DNA from: Novosphingobium sp.
GTDB lineage: Bacteria > Pseudomonadota > Alphaproteobacteria > Sphingomonadales > Sphingomonadaceae
DNA length: 64,000 bases
Direction of reading: 5' to 3'
Assembly: GCA_017744735.1 (NCBI GenBank)
Contig: JAGIAR010000001.1
Location: 372,001 to 436,000 of the forward strand
The notes beneath the pieces were generated by a model. The model was not told the DNA's origin. It ran no database searches and saw only the letters and a list, made by a program, of their open reading frames with translations. How positions within the stretch are numbered: the stretch's first letter is position 1; every line of letters begins with the position of its first letter. Shown piece by piece: positions 9,477 through 17,661 of the stretch. The translations under genes were made by a program, and so were the position numbers.

Positions 9477-10910
9477 TTACGCGGCGACGCGGCCCGAATC
9501 CACCGCTGCGGGCATTTCCACCAGCGCGGCGTGCAAAGTCCGCGTCGCGCGCTCGAAATCGTCGCGCGCAACGACAAACTGCACATCCACATTGCGTATC
9601 TGATGCTGGACCGCGAACACCTCGACCCCCGCCTCTTCGAGAGACCGAAGTGCCCGTGCCAGCAGGCCGGATTCGGAAATGTCGCTGCCGATCACGACCA
9701 CCATCGCCATCGCCTGAACCGAGACCGCGGCGCCGGGGAAACGCTGTTCGAGATCGTCGACCACGCAGGGCATGGCGGCCATCGAGCCTGACAGGTAATG
9801 GGTGATCGTGTTGGCGTTGGACGACTTGCTGACAATCCACACGCCGTGTTGCGTCAGCACTTCGAGAATTCCGGCGTCGTAGCCTTTCTCCCCCACCATG
9901 TCCTGCTCGAAAAATTGCAGCACATGGAGATCGCGCAGCCCGGTGACCAGTTCGACTTGCGGCTCTTCGGACAGGTACTCCCCACAGATGAGGGTGCCTT
10001 CGTCGTCGCGATCGAAGGTGTTGCGAACGCATAGCGGTATTTCCGCCTGGCGCAGACCGCGGCCGGCATGCGGATGGATCGCCTCCATCCCGAGATTGGC
10101 CAACTGGTCGGCCACGTCATAATTGGTCCGTCCGATCTTTCGGGCACGGTCGATGCCGACCAGCTTGGGATCGGCGCTCGAGAGATGGAATTCCTTGTGA
10201 ATGATCGCCCGGTCTGCGCCGGTGAGCACCGCGATGCGCGAAAAGGTCATTTCCGAATAGCCCCGGGCGTAGCGTCGGACCATGCCGCCCTCGCAGCCCG
10301 CATAGCCGGTGACGATCGGCATGGTGGTGGCCAGGTCGATCGGATCGAGTGCATCGCGGATGCGCTGGTCGAGGCTTACCAGATCGTCGTGCGTCCACGA
10401 GGTCAGGTCCACGAATTCCGCGTTCACGCCGCGCTCGCGCAACAACAGAGCGGTTGAATGGGCACTGTGCGCCTCACCGAGCCCGGCGAGCATTTCCCTC
10501 ACGGTGACGAGCTGTTCCTTGACGCAAAAGTGTCCGTGCGCGCGAAGCCGGTCGAGATCGCCGAGGCACGCACTGAGCAGATCGATCCGATCGCTAACGA
10601 AACGGTCCGCTTCGGCAAGGCTTTGCTTGCGGGAAAACATGCCTGCGTTGCGTTGCTGCATCGCTTCGCGCACCTGTTCCAGGGCGCCTCGCCAGGCGGG
10701 CTGGTTGCGTACAAAATGCCTGTAGACTCCAGGCTCGCCGCTTTTCTTGTGTTCCAGCAGAAGGTCCGTCATTCCAGCATAGGCCGAGACCACGAAGATG
10801 CGGTTGTAGAGGCTGCTTGCCTGCCGCCCCGCGATCAGCACGTTGTCCAGCACGACCGCCGTGGCAGACATCGAAGTGCCGCCGATTTTCTCCACCGTAA
10901 GGCCGCTCAT
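9477..10910 (-). CDS. ask: Ectoine-cluster aspartate kinase
   Basis: Aspartokinase making aspartyl-4-phosphate, the first step toward aspartate semialdehyde and hence ectoine. The protein has 477 residues. It starts with the aspartokinase motif VEKIGGTSM, has the amino-acid kinase domain to about residue 320, and ends in tandem ACT domains. The start is the ATG at 10910, overlapping the ectD stop as ATGA; the track ORF extends into ectD. A dedicated ask paralog inside ect operons (Ask_Ect) is known in several proteobacteria and is thought to escape feedback control by lysine and threonine. Confidence 0.94.
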   Translation of the reverse strand: MSGLTVEKIGGTSMSATAVVLDNVLIAGRQASSLYNRIFVVSAYAGMTDLLLEHKKSGEPGVYRHFVRNQPAWRGALEQVREAMQQRNAGMFSRKQSLAEADRFVSDRIDLLSACLGDLDRLRAHGHFCVKEQLVTVREMLAGLGEAHSAHSTALLLRERGVNAEFVDLTSWTHDDLVSLDQRIRDALDPIDLATTMPIVTGYAGCEGGMVRRYARGYSEMTFSRIAVLTGADRAIIHKEFHLSSADPKLVGIDRARKIGRTNYDVADQLANLGMEAIHPHAGRGLRQAEIPLCVRNTFDRDDEGTLICGEYLSEEPQVELVTGLRDLHVLQFFEQDMVGEKGYDAGILEVLTQHGVWIVSKSSNANTITHYLSGSMAAMPCVVDDLEQRFPGAAVSVQAMAMVVVIGSDISESGLLARALRSLEEAGVEVFAVQHQIRNVDVQFVVARDDFERATRTLHAALVEMPAAVDSGRVAA

Positions 10911-11824
10911 GCGTTTTCTCCGGCGAGCGATCCGGCGACCCTGCGCAAAGGGATCACATCCCGCGCACCGACGAACGCCGGCCGCAATTCGCGTGCCGCA
11001 TACGGAGCGAGCGGACGGTTGCACACCGCATTGTAGACCAGGAAAGCGTTCGCGCGCGGAAACGGCGTGATGTTGCCATTCGATCCGTGCATCGTATTGC
11101 AGTCGAACAGTACCACCGTGCCCGGCTTGCCGGTCGGAGAAACGATTCCGTTCTTGTATGCCAGTTCGGCCAGACTGAGATCGTCCGGCACGCCGTATTC
11201 CTGCTTCTTCAGCGATTGGCGGTAATGGTCCTCGGGGGTCTCGCCGACGCAGCTCAGGAACGATCGATGCGAACCGGGGATCAGCATCAGCGGGCCGTTG
11301 TTGGCGGTATTTTCGGCCAGCAGGATCGACATCGAGACCGCCCGCATGCGCGGCATTCCATCCTCGGCGTGCCACGTCTCGAAATCCGAGTGCCAATAAA
11401 ACTCCTTGCCCTTGAAACCCGGTTTGTAGTTGAGGCGCGACTGGTGGATATAGACGTCGTCGTCGAGCAGGTAGGCGGCCATCCCGGCGAGCCGTTCGTC
11501 TGCCGCAAGCCGGGCGATCAGCCTGCTTTGCTCGTGGACCGCGAAGATCGACCGGATCTCGCGCTCGTCGCCCGGCTCGGTGATCACCGTTTCGGGCTGG
11601 AGCGCGGCGGGGTCGGCAAGCAGCCGGCCGAGTTCGGCCTGAAGCGCTTCCAGCTCGGCGGCGTCGAACAAATCCTCAACGACGAGAAACCCGTCCCTTT
11701 CGAACCGGGCGGTCTGTTCCGAGGACAACGGCGCGCCGGGCGCCCACGCATTGTAGGCGACCGGGTCGAGCCGCGGCAGAAATTCCGGTTCTGCCGCGTG
11801 ACGGGTGGGATACATGTCCTGCAT
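10907..11824 (-). CDS. ectD: Ectoine hydroxylase
   Basis: Fe(II)/2-oxoglutarate dioxygenase that converts ectoine to 5-hydroxyectoine in the cytoplasm, using O2. The 305-residue length is normal. The signature FYWHSDFETWHAEDGMP carries the iron ligands His145 and Asp147; the distal His is in CNTMHGSNGN. The start at 11824 has GGAG seven bases upstream. It lies between ectC (11 nt gap) and ask (4 nt overlap), so the cell probably makes hydroxyectoine as well as ectoine. Confidence 0.97.
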   Translation of the reverse strand: MQDMYPTRHAAEPEFLPRLDPVAYNAWAPGAPLSSEQTARFERDGFLVVEDLFDAAELEALQAELGRLLADPAALQPETVITEPGDEREIRSIFAVHEQSRLIARLAADERLAGMAAYLLDDDVYIHQSRLNYKPGFKGKEFYWHSDFETWHAEDGMPRMRAVSMSILLAENTANNGPLMLIPGSHRSFLSCVGETPEDHYRQSLKKQEYGVPDDLSLAELAYKNGIVSPTGKPGTVVLFDCNTMHGSNGNITPFPRANAFLVYNAVCNRPLAPYAARELRPAFVGARDVIPLRRVAGSLAGENA

Positions 11825-11835
11825 GGGCTTCTCCG

Positions 11836-12243
11836 TTATGCCGCGGCCTTCTCCGAAGCGGATGCCGGGGCTGGATAGGCGCCGCTCTCGTCATGCACCT
11901 CGCGGCCGGTGACCGGCGGATTGAACACGCACACGGTGAGGATGTCGGTCTCCGGGCAGACGATGTGCCGGTCGTGCTTGTTCAGGGCATAGAGAACGCC
12001 CGGCTTGAGTGCGTGCGTTTCGTTCGCGTCGAGATCCTCGATCGTGCCGGTCCCCTTGAGCACCATCACCGCTTCGAGGTGGTGCTTGTAGTGCATCCTG
12101 AGCTCGCTGCCGGCGTACATCTTGGTAAGATGGAGCGAGAAGCCCATGTCGTCGTCGGCGAGAAGCAGGCGGGCGCTCTCCCAGCCGTCGGACTTCACAT
12201 TGCTGTCGCCGGCCTGGATTTCCTTGAGTTTGCGAATAATCAT
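11836..12243 (-). CDS. ectC: L-ectoine synthase
   Basis: Cupin-fold cyclase that closes N-gamma-acetyl-diaminobutyrate into ectoine. The protein has 135 residues, standard for EctC. Recognisable features are the N-terminal MIIRKLKEI, the cupin core GFSLHLTKMYAGSELRMHYK and the late segment LTVCVFNPPVTGREVHDESG. The ribosome site AAGGAAA lies upstream of ATG at 12243. It follows ectB by 28 nt. Confidence 0.97.
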   Translation of the reverse strand: MIIRKLKEIQAGDSNVKSDGWESARLLLADDDMGFSLHLTKMYAGSELRMHYKHHLEAVMVLKGTGTIEDLDANETHALKPGVLYALNKHDRHIVCPETDILTVCVFNPPVTGREVHDESGAYPAPASASEKAAA

Positions 12244-12271
12244 ATATTGGTTTCCTTTTTAGGTTTCTGGA

Positions 12272-13573
12272 TCAGGCGGCGACGCCCAGGGTCGGCGAAA
12301 GTTCGGCGGCGAAAGCCCGCTCGAGAATGTCCAGGCCGGCGTTCAGCAGATCGTCCTCGATCGTCAGCGGGGCGAGCACCTTGACGATCTCGCTATGCGC
12401 ACCGCTGGTCTCGATGATCAGGCCCTGCTCGAAGCAATTGGCGGTAATCGCCGCAGCGGTTTCGCCCGAGCCGACGTCGATCCCGCGCATCATGCCGCGG
12501 CCGCGCGTGGCGAGACCGTGCGCCTTCGCCATGCGTGCGAGCCGGGCGGCGAGAATCTCCCCGCGGCGGCGGACGTCTTCCTGGAACGCCGGGCCGGCCC
12601 AGAAGTGCCGCAACGTCGCGGCGGCCGTCACGAACGCGTGGTTGTTGCCGCGGAACGTGCCGTTGTGTTCGCCGGGCGACCACAGATCTAGTTCCGGGCG
12701 CAGCAGGGTCAGCGCGAAGGGCAGCCCCATGCCCGACAGCGACTTGGCGAGCGTGACGATATCGGGCTCGATCCCGGCTTCTTCGAAGCTGAAGAACGTG
12801 CCGGTGCGACCGCAGCCGGCCTGGATATCGTCGACGATCAGCAGCGCGCCGTGCCGCTTGGCGATCGCGGCGATCGCGCGCAGCCACTCGGGCGATGCGA
12901 CATTCAGTCCGCCTTCGCCCTGCACGGTTTCGACGAGGATCGCAGCCGGAGCGTCGAGCCCGCTGGAGGGATCCGAAAGCCGCTGCTCCAGCGCCGCGGC
13001 AGTATCGACGTCGGGCCCGAAATATCCGTCGTAGGGTTCATGCGCCACGTGGTTCAGCGGAACGCCCGCACCGCCGCGCTTGCTCGCATTGCCGGTGCAG
13101 GCGAGCGCCCCGAGAGTCATCCCGTGAAACCCGTTGGTGAAAGCGATCACCAGCTCGCGGCCGGTCACCTTGCGCGCGAGCTTGATCGCCGCCTCGACCG
13201 CGTTTGTCCCGGTGGGCCCGGTAAACATCGCGCGATAATCCAGGCCGCGTGGCCGCAGGATAATCCCTTCGAGCGCGGAGAGAAAATCGGCCTTCGCGTC
13301 GGTATGCATGTCGAGGCCATGCGCCACACCGTCACGCGCGATGTACTCCATCAGCGCCTGCTTGAGCACGGGATGGTTGTGGCCGTAGTTGAGCGAGGAA
13401 CAGCCGGACAGGAAATCGAGGTAACGCCCGCCGTTTTCATCGTAGAACCATTCGCCGCTGGCGCGCACGAACTGCCGCGGCATCGAGACGCAGTAACTGC
13501 GCACTATGGATTCACGTCGTTCGTAAATGTCCGTTTCCGGCGCCGAGGCGCTCGGCTTGGGGGTTGTCGTCAT
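12272..13573 (-). CDS. ectB: Diaminobutyrate-2-oxoglutarate transaminase
   Basis: PLP-dependent class III aminotransferase that makes L-2,4-diaminobutyrate from aspartate semialdehyde and glutamate, the first committed step of ectoine synthesis. The protein has 433 residues. It carries the class III motif LIVDDIQAGCGRTGTFFSFE and the PLP lysine in DIVTLAKSLSGMGLP. The ATG at 13573 is preceded by GGAG with 9-nt spacing. It sits 15 nt after ectA. Confidence 0.97.
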   Translation of the reverse strand: MTTTPKPSASAPETDIYERRESIVRSYCVSMPRQFVRASGEWFYDENGGRYLDFLSGCSSLNYGHNHPVLKQALMEYIARDGVAHGLDMHTDAKADFLSALEGIILRPRGLDYRAMFTGPTGTNAVEAAIKLARKVTGRELVIAFTNGFHGMTLGALACTGNASKRGGAGVPLNHVAHEPYDGYFGPDVDTAAALEQRLSDPSSGLDAPAAILVETVQGEGGLNVASPEWLRAIAAIAKRHGALLIVDDIQAGCGRTGTFFSFEEAGIEPDIVTLAKSLSGMGLPFALTLLRPELDLWSPGEHNGTFRGNNHAFVTAAATLRHFWAGPAFQEDVRRRGEILAARLARMAKAHGLATRGRGMMRGIDVGSGETAAAITANCFEQGLIIETSGAHSEIVKVLAPLTIEDDLLNAGLDILERAFAAELSPTLGVAA

Positions 13574-13588
13574 GAGTGGAGTCTCCGT

Positions 13589-14152
13589 TCAGTCTGAATG
13601 GGTGTGGAGGGGCGCGATGCGCACCTCCCATTCGGAATCGTGTGCGCCTGCAAAATGCGCCTCGCGGTCGAACCGCAGCGAACGGTCGATGGAAGCGCCG
13701 TGTCGGCGGGCGAAAGTCTCGAACAATCGCCAGGATGCCGCATTGGCGGCGGTGATCGTGGTCGCGAGCGCGTTTGCGCCGGCCGCGGCGGGGCGGACAA
13801 GCAGTTCGTCCAGCATCTTGCCGGCGAGGCCTTCCCCCCGTGCGTCTGCTGCAACCGCAACCTGCCAAACGAACAGGCATTCGGGGTCGGCAGGGCGGCG
13901 ATAGGCGGAAAGCCAGCCGACCACCTCGCCTTCCCGCTCGGCCAGGACACAGGTCCCGGCAAAGTCACTGCACTGCAGCAGATTGCAGTAGGCCGAGTTG
14001 GTGTCGAGCGGCGGCGAACCGGCGATGAGCCGGGAAACGCGAACGCCGTCCTCGGCCGCCGGCACCCGGAACACCGGCTGACGGGGCCCGCCAAAGGCCT
14101 GCGCGACGCGTTTATCGGCTTCCCCTGTCTCGCCCTCAGGCGGAGCATTCAA
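13589..14152 (-). CDS. ectA: Diaminobutyrate acetyltransferase
   Basis: GNAT-fold enzyme that acetylates the gamma-amino group of L-2,4-diaminobutyrate with acetyl-CoA. The protein has 187 residues. Typical EctA blocks are NSAYCNLLQCSDFAGT, LFVWQVAVAADARGEGLAG and the acetyl-CoA loop that follows. The start shown is TTG (MNAPPEG) without a clear Shine-Dalgarno; a GAGGAAAG lies about 20 nt upstream, so the exact start is uncertain. First gene of the operon, with a good promoter about 60 nt upstream. Confidence 0.95.
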   Translation of the reverse strand: MNAPPEGETGEADKRVAQAFGGPRQPVFRVPAAEDGVRVSRLIAGSPPLDTNSAYCNLLQCSDFAGTCVLAEREGEVVGWLSAYRRPADPECLFVWQVAVAADARGEGLAGKMLDELLVRPAAAGANALATTITAANAASWRLFETFARRHGASIDRSLRFDREAHFAGAHDSEWEVRIAPLHTHSD

Positions 14153-14210
14153 TTCGATATTTGAAATAACTTTCCTCTCGGCGGCTCATCCCGAAAACGT
14201 TGCGTTGCAC

Positions 14211-14239
14211 AATATAGGTGCTTTTTCAGCATTTTGCAA
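14211..14239 (-). promoter_or_regulatory. Predicted sigma-70-type promoter of the ect operon
   Basis: On the minus strand the -35 element TTGCAA and the -10 element TATATT are separated by 17 bases, about 60 nt before ectA. The divergent ectR-like gene starts at 14365, so this promoter lies where an EctR-type repressor would act. AT-rich half sites around 14281-14310 could be the operator, but no clean palindrome is visible. Confidence 0.55.
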
Positions 14240-14364
14240 ATCACGCCCTGCCCCAGCGGCGGATGCCCAGCCCGGTCGGGCTTCGAATATGTTTCCATAT
14301 GTGAAATAAAATCCAAAAATCAAACGGCTTGGCTCGAAGGCAAGCGCATTGTAGCCATCGGCCG

Positions 14365-14841
14365 ATGGACGACCCGCTCACGATCCCTGCCCTGCGCGCC
14401 CTGCGGCGGATTTTGCGCGCATCGGACCTCAGCAGCCGCCAGCTGGCGACCACCACCGGCCTCACGCCTTCGCAGCTTCTTCTGATGCAGGAGATCGTCG
14501 ATCGGGGCGCGTCCACACCGACCCAGTTGGCCGCAAGCCTGCGTTTCTCGCAGGCGACCGTCACCAACATCTGCGATCGCCTCGAGAAAGCCGGGCTGGT
14601 CGCACGAAACCGCGACGTGGATGACCGCCGCCGCATCCATCTCACCGCCACCGAGGCCGGCAAGGCCGCGGCGGAAGCCGCGCCCAACCTCCTGCAGACG
14701 CGCTTCGTCGAAAACTATGCGGCGTTGCCGCAATGGGAACAGGCGATGATCCTGGCCGGCCTGGAAAAGCTTGCCGAGGTTCTCGGGGTTGCGGCCAGCG
14801 ACGCCGCTCCCCTGCTCGATGCAGGAGCGATCGCGCGCTAG
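14365..14841 (+). CDS. MarR-family regulator of the ectoine operon (EctR-like)
   Basis: Winged-helix regulator of 158 residues. The HTH/wing core is STPTQLAASLRFSQATVTNICDRLEK followed by the wing DVDDRRRIHLTATEAG, typical of MarR proteins. The ATG at 14365 is preferred; the track start at 14329 is a TTG without a better ribosome site. It is divergent from ectA with 212 nt between them. EctR-type MarR proteins repress ect operons in methylotrophs and occupy this position in many ect loci; that role here is inferred from synteny. Confidence 0.85.
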   Translation: MDDPLTIPALRALRRILRASDLSSRQLATTTGLTPSQLLLMQEIVDRGASTPTQLAASLRFSQATVTNICDRLEKAGLVARNRDVDDRRRIHLTATEAGKAAAEAAPNLLQTRFVENYAALPQWEQAMILAGLEKLAEVLGVAASDAAPLLDAGAIAR

Positions 14842-15252
14842 CCGCTACTCTTCCTGTTTTTCCGAAGGCAGGAAGGCACCGATTTCCATCGGCGAACAGC
14901 AATGCTCCGAAATGTCGCGGACGATCGCAGGGAACGCTCCGCTTCGAGCGTTTCGCCTTCGATCTTCCGACGGACCTGCTCAAGGCTGGCGGGCGGCCTC
15001 GCCTGCGCGATCTCCGCTTCCGCCCCGTCCCCCAGCCCCATGCGCCGGAAAGCCCGTTCGCCAAGCCGATCTCGCCCGCACCGGCGATCCCCGGATCGTC
15101 CACCGATGCGAAGGTCGTTGGTATTTTGCTGGATTTCCCGGCTGCCCGGATGGCGCGCAGCGCCTGGAATTGCTCGACCGAATAGCCGGTGCGGTTTCGC
15201 AGGGTGAAAAGCGGTGTTCTTCGGATAGGTATCGATTGGAATGCGGCGGTTC
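14842..15252. other. Gene-poor gap with a possible decayed minus-strand ORF
   Basis: No intact gene. On the minus strand, coding-like stretches occur in three successive frames: GYSVEQFQALRAIRAAGK, then AEAEIAQARPPASLEQVRRK, then VRDISEHCCSPMEIGAFLPS ending at a stop near 14848. Together they could be one frameshifted gene of about 120 codons. I do not recognise the family. Confidence 0.3.
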
Positions 15253-15876
15253 TTAGCCGTGACCACCCTCCCCCGCGCTATCACCAGCATGCGAAGCGAC
15301 GGTTTCGCGCTGCTCGATACGGTCGAGGATCTTGCGCCAATCGATCCGGGCCAACGCAATGAGCGCGCCGATCATCGCCAGATGCAGGAGTACCGCCGCC
15401 GGGCGCGACAGACTGTCCTCGAATATCTGCCCGACCGAAGATTCCCTGATCCCCCGCGCGCCCGCCGCGTAGATCGTGTAGGAGACGGCTCGCCCGGCAA
15501 AAAACACCAGCGTGAAGGGCAGAATCCGGACGCCGGCAAGCCCCGCCGCTTCGAACAGTTGCGCGGACGGGACGGGCGAAATGGCGAACAGCGAGAGGGC
15601 GTAAACCCCGTTCCTCGGGTTCCGTTCGAACAGCGCGCGCGCAGCTGCGAGATTTTCGCGGATGCTTCCCGAAATGCGCCGGCCCAGCAGCTTGAAACAC
15701 CAGGCCAGCAGGAAGCGTCCCGAAGCCGCAGCGGCCGCACCGACCAGAATGATCGCAGCGATTCGAAGATCGGTATTGAGTCCATACAGGACGATGATCG
15801 ACCAGGTCGGCGGCCCGAACGCAGGCACCAGGTTCACCCCCAGGACTATCAGGAAGAGAACCAAAAGCGTGTCCAC
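15253..15876 (-). CDS. Integral membrane protein, possibly VTT/DedA-like
   Basis: Protein of 207 residues with about five hydrophobic segments. It starts MDTLLVLFLIVLGVNLVPAFGPPTW and continues with a second segment near residues 35-60 and a helix pair around 110-140. The N-terminal proline-rich bend (VPAFGPPTW) recalls VTT/DedA-type small membrane proteins, but similarity is weak. It starts at GTG and follows the alcohol dehydrogenase by 73 nt on the same strand, so it may be the last gene of that unit. Function unknown. Confidence 0.7.
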   Translation of the reverse strand: MDTLLVLFLIVLGVNLVPAFGPPTWSIIVLYGLNTDLRIAAIILVGAAAAASGRFLLAWCFKLLGRRISGSIRENLAAARALFERNPRNGVYALSLFAISPVPSAQLFEAAGLAGVRILPFTLVFFAGRAVSYTIYAAGARGIRESSVGQIFEDSLSRPAAVLLHLAMIGALIALARIDWRKILDRIEQRETVASHAGDSAGEGGHG

Positions 15877-15949
15877 TGGTCAGCAGCCGGGCGCGCCGGG
15901 CGAAATGCGACGGCTTCGTGCGGACTCGCGCAGAACCGCAGGCGTCCGC

Positions 15950-16930
15950 TCAGGGAACAAGGACCATCGCCCCTTCGACGCCCCCCGAGCGGACCCGCGC
16001 GAGCGCGATGTTCGCGTCTTCGAGCGGAAGCTGGGTGACATGCGTGCGCAGCGCGGCCTTCGCTGCCAACTCGAGGAATTCCCGCCCGTCTGCGCGGGTG
16101 AGATTGGCGACCGAGCGGATCGAACGCTCCTCCCACAGGTCGGCATACGGAAAGGCGGGGATATCCGACATGTGAATTCCGGCACAAACCACCCGGCCGC
16201 CCTTGCGAACGGCCTTGAGGGCCGCAGGGACCAGGGCCCCGACCGGCGCGAAGACGATCGCTGCGTCCAGCGGTTCGGGCGGCATTGCGGTGGATGCGCC
16301 GGCCCAGGCGCAACCCAGCCTGCGCGCGAAATCCTGCCCGGCGGCATCGCCTTCGCGGGTGAAGGCGCACACCTTGCGCCCTTCCCAGACGGCAAGCTGT
16401 GCAAGAATATGCGCTGCAGCTCCGAACCCGTAGAGGCCGATCACCCCGGCATCGCCGGCCATGCGGTAGGAACGATAACCGATCAGGCCCGCGCACAGCA
16501 GGGGCGCGGCGTCTGCGTCGTTCATGCGTTGCGGAAGGGAGAAACAGAACGCCGCGTCGGCTATGCAATGACTTGCGAAGCCCCCATCGCGCGTGAAGCC
16601 GGTGAACAGCGGTGAATCGCACAGATTCTCGCGACCCGACAGGCAGTAGCGGCAATTGCCGCAAGTCCTGCCCAGCCACGGCACCCCCACCCTGTCGCCC
16701 CGGGCAAATGCGGTCACTCCAGCGCCTAGCGCGTCGACCCGTCCGACGATCTCGTGGCCCGGGATGATCGGCAGGATGCCATGGATCTCCCCATCGGCGA
16801 CGTGCAGGTCTGTACGGCAGACTCCGCAGGCCGTGACCGCGATGCGAATTTCGCCCTCGCCTGGCTCCGGCAACTCGCGCTGGACCAGACGCAACGGCCG
16901 GCCGGGCTCATCCAGTTCCATCGCACGCAT
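15950..16930 (-). CDS. Zinc-dependent alcohol dehydrogenase (AdhA/AdhP type)
   Basis: Medium-chain NAD(P)-dependent alcohol dehydrogenase of 326 residues. The catalytic zinc site is in CGVCRTDLHV and PGHEIVGRV; the structural zinc loop is CGNCRYCLSGRENLC. The Rossmann fold begins near GVIGLYGFGAAAHILAQ. The start at 16930 (MRAMELDEPG) is 2 nt after the stop of the small proline-rich gene; the track ORF runs 80 codons too far upstream. It belongs to a unit with the receiver-like gene, downstream of candidate FixJ sites, consistent with low-oxygen alcohol metabolism (inference). Confidence 0.93.
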   Translation of the reverse strand: MRAMELDEPGRPLRLVQRELPEPGEGEIRIAVTACGVCRTDLHVADGEIHGILPIIPGHEIVGRVDALGAGVTAFARGDRVGVPWLGRTCGNCRYCLSGRENLCDSPLFTGFTRDGGFASHCIADAAFCFSLPQRMNDADAAPLLCAGLIGYRSYRMAGDAGVIGLYGFGAAAHILAQLAVWEGRKVCAFTREGDAAGQDFARRLGCAWAGASTAMPPEPLDAAIVFAPVGALVPAALKAVRKGGRVVCAGIHMSDIPAFPYADLWEERSIRSVANLTRADGREFLELAAKAALRTHVTQLPLEDANIALARVRSGGVEGAMVLVP

Positions 16931-16932
16931 TG

Positions 16933-17106
16933 TCAGTCCCCACCCGGCGGAAGTTCCTCGGGGCCGCGATCCGGTTCGTCGTAATCGGGCTCGGCTGGTT
17001 CGAACTCCGGCGGGCCGGGAACCGAAGGTTCGGCTGGCGGGGGAGCGGTTTCCGGGGGGCTGCCCGGCTCCAGCCTGTCGGGATGCGGCGGCGGAACACT
17101 GGCCAT
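16933..17106 (-). CDS. Small proline-rich acidic protein
   Basis: A 57-residue ORF missing from the track because of its length. It has GAGGGG seven bases before the ATG at 17106 and fits tightly between the receiver-like gene (11 nt) and the dehydrogenase (2 nt). About a third of the residues are proline and many are Glu/Asp (PPETAPPPAEPSVPGPPEFE). It has no signal peptide or membrane segment and is probably disordered. Similar low-complexity small proteins are, to my knowledge, common in sphingomonads; function unknown. Confidence 0.7.
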   Translation of the reverse strand: MASVPPPHPDRLEPGSPPETAPPPAEPSVPGPPEFEPAEPDYDEPDRGPEELPPGGD

Positions 17107-17117
17107 CGGGCAGCCCC

Positions 17118-17486
17118 TCAGGCCGCCAGCCCGAGTGGGTTTCCCCTGCCCGAGAGCTCGACCGCCGCATCGATATCGCTGAGCGGAAACCTTCCGCTGA
17201 CGGCGACTCCTTGCGGGCCGTTGCGGTAGAGGGTGCAGTGCGCCTCGGCGATCACGACGACGGGAGCGGCGTGTTCATCGACGATCTCCCGTACCAGCCG
17301 ATCGCGCGCGTCACCCGGGCCGATTTCGCCCATCACGACGAGATCCGGCGTGCGCATCCGTGCAGCCTCGGCCGCCTGCGGCTCGGTCCAGGCGTGGTCG
17401 AAGGAGGCGAAACCGAGCGGGAGAAGGCGGTCTTCCACCGCGCGGCTGATCAGCATGTTGTATTCGATAATCAGGGCATGGCTCAT
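17118..17486 (-). CDS. Receiver-like protein with degenerate phospho-acceptor site
   Basis: Protein of 122 residues folding like a response-regulator receiver (HALIIEYNMLISRAVEDRL, then RTPDLVVMGEI). The acidic pair is reduced to EY, and the phospho-acceptor Asp expected after LVVM is Gly-Glu, so it is probably not phosphorylated in the classical way. The start is the ATG at 17486 after a perfect AGGAGG; the track ORF starts 16 codons earlier. It heads a unit with the proline-rich gene and the alcohol dehydrogenase, with TTACGGA motifs upstream. Confidence 0.8.
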   Translation of the reverse strand: MSHALIIEYNMLISRAVEDRLLPLGFASFDHAWTEPQAAEAARMRTPDLVVMGEIGPGDARDRLVREIVDEHAAPVVVIAEAHCTLYRNGPQGVAVSGRFPLSDIDAAVELSGRGNPLGLAA

Positions 17487-17533
17487 GGGGTCCTCCTTTT
17501 CGACCCTTGTCGGGGCGCGCGACCCGCCCTGCA

Positions 17534-17597
17534 TTACGGAAATACCCGGATGCGGCGGTCGCCCTCTGCGATGCAGCGATTGCGCCCCGCTTACGGA
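17534..17597. promoter_or_regulatory. Two TTACGGA motifs between divergent genes (candidate FixJ sites)
   Basis: TTACGGAAATACCCGG begins at 17534 and TTACGGAAGT at 17591, 57 bp apart, between the receiver-like gene (minus) and the lipoprotein gene (plus). Each lies 48-70 bp from one of the start codons. The same core recurs at other promoters of the block around fixLJ. Confidence 0.45.
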
Positions 17598-17661
17598 AGT
17601 CTGCGTATTCGCCGGAAATTGGCGAGCTGCGACAGACGGTTTTCCGATCCGAGGAGCGTGT

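Noticed and set aside
14281-14310. AT-rich repeat TTTCCATATGTGAAA as the EctR operator
   Set aside because: Arms do not form a clean palindrome and the site does not overlap the predicted ectA promoter; left as a possibility only.
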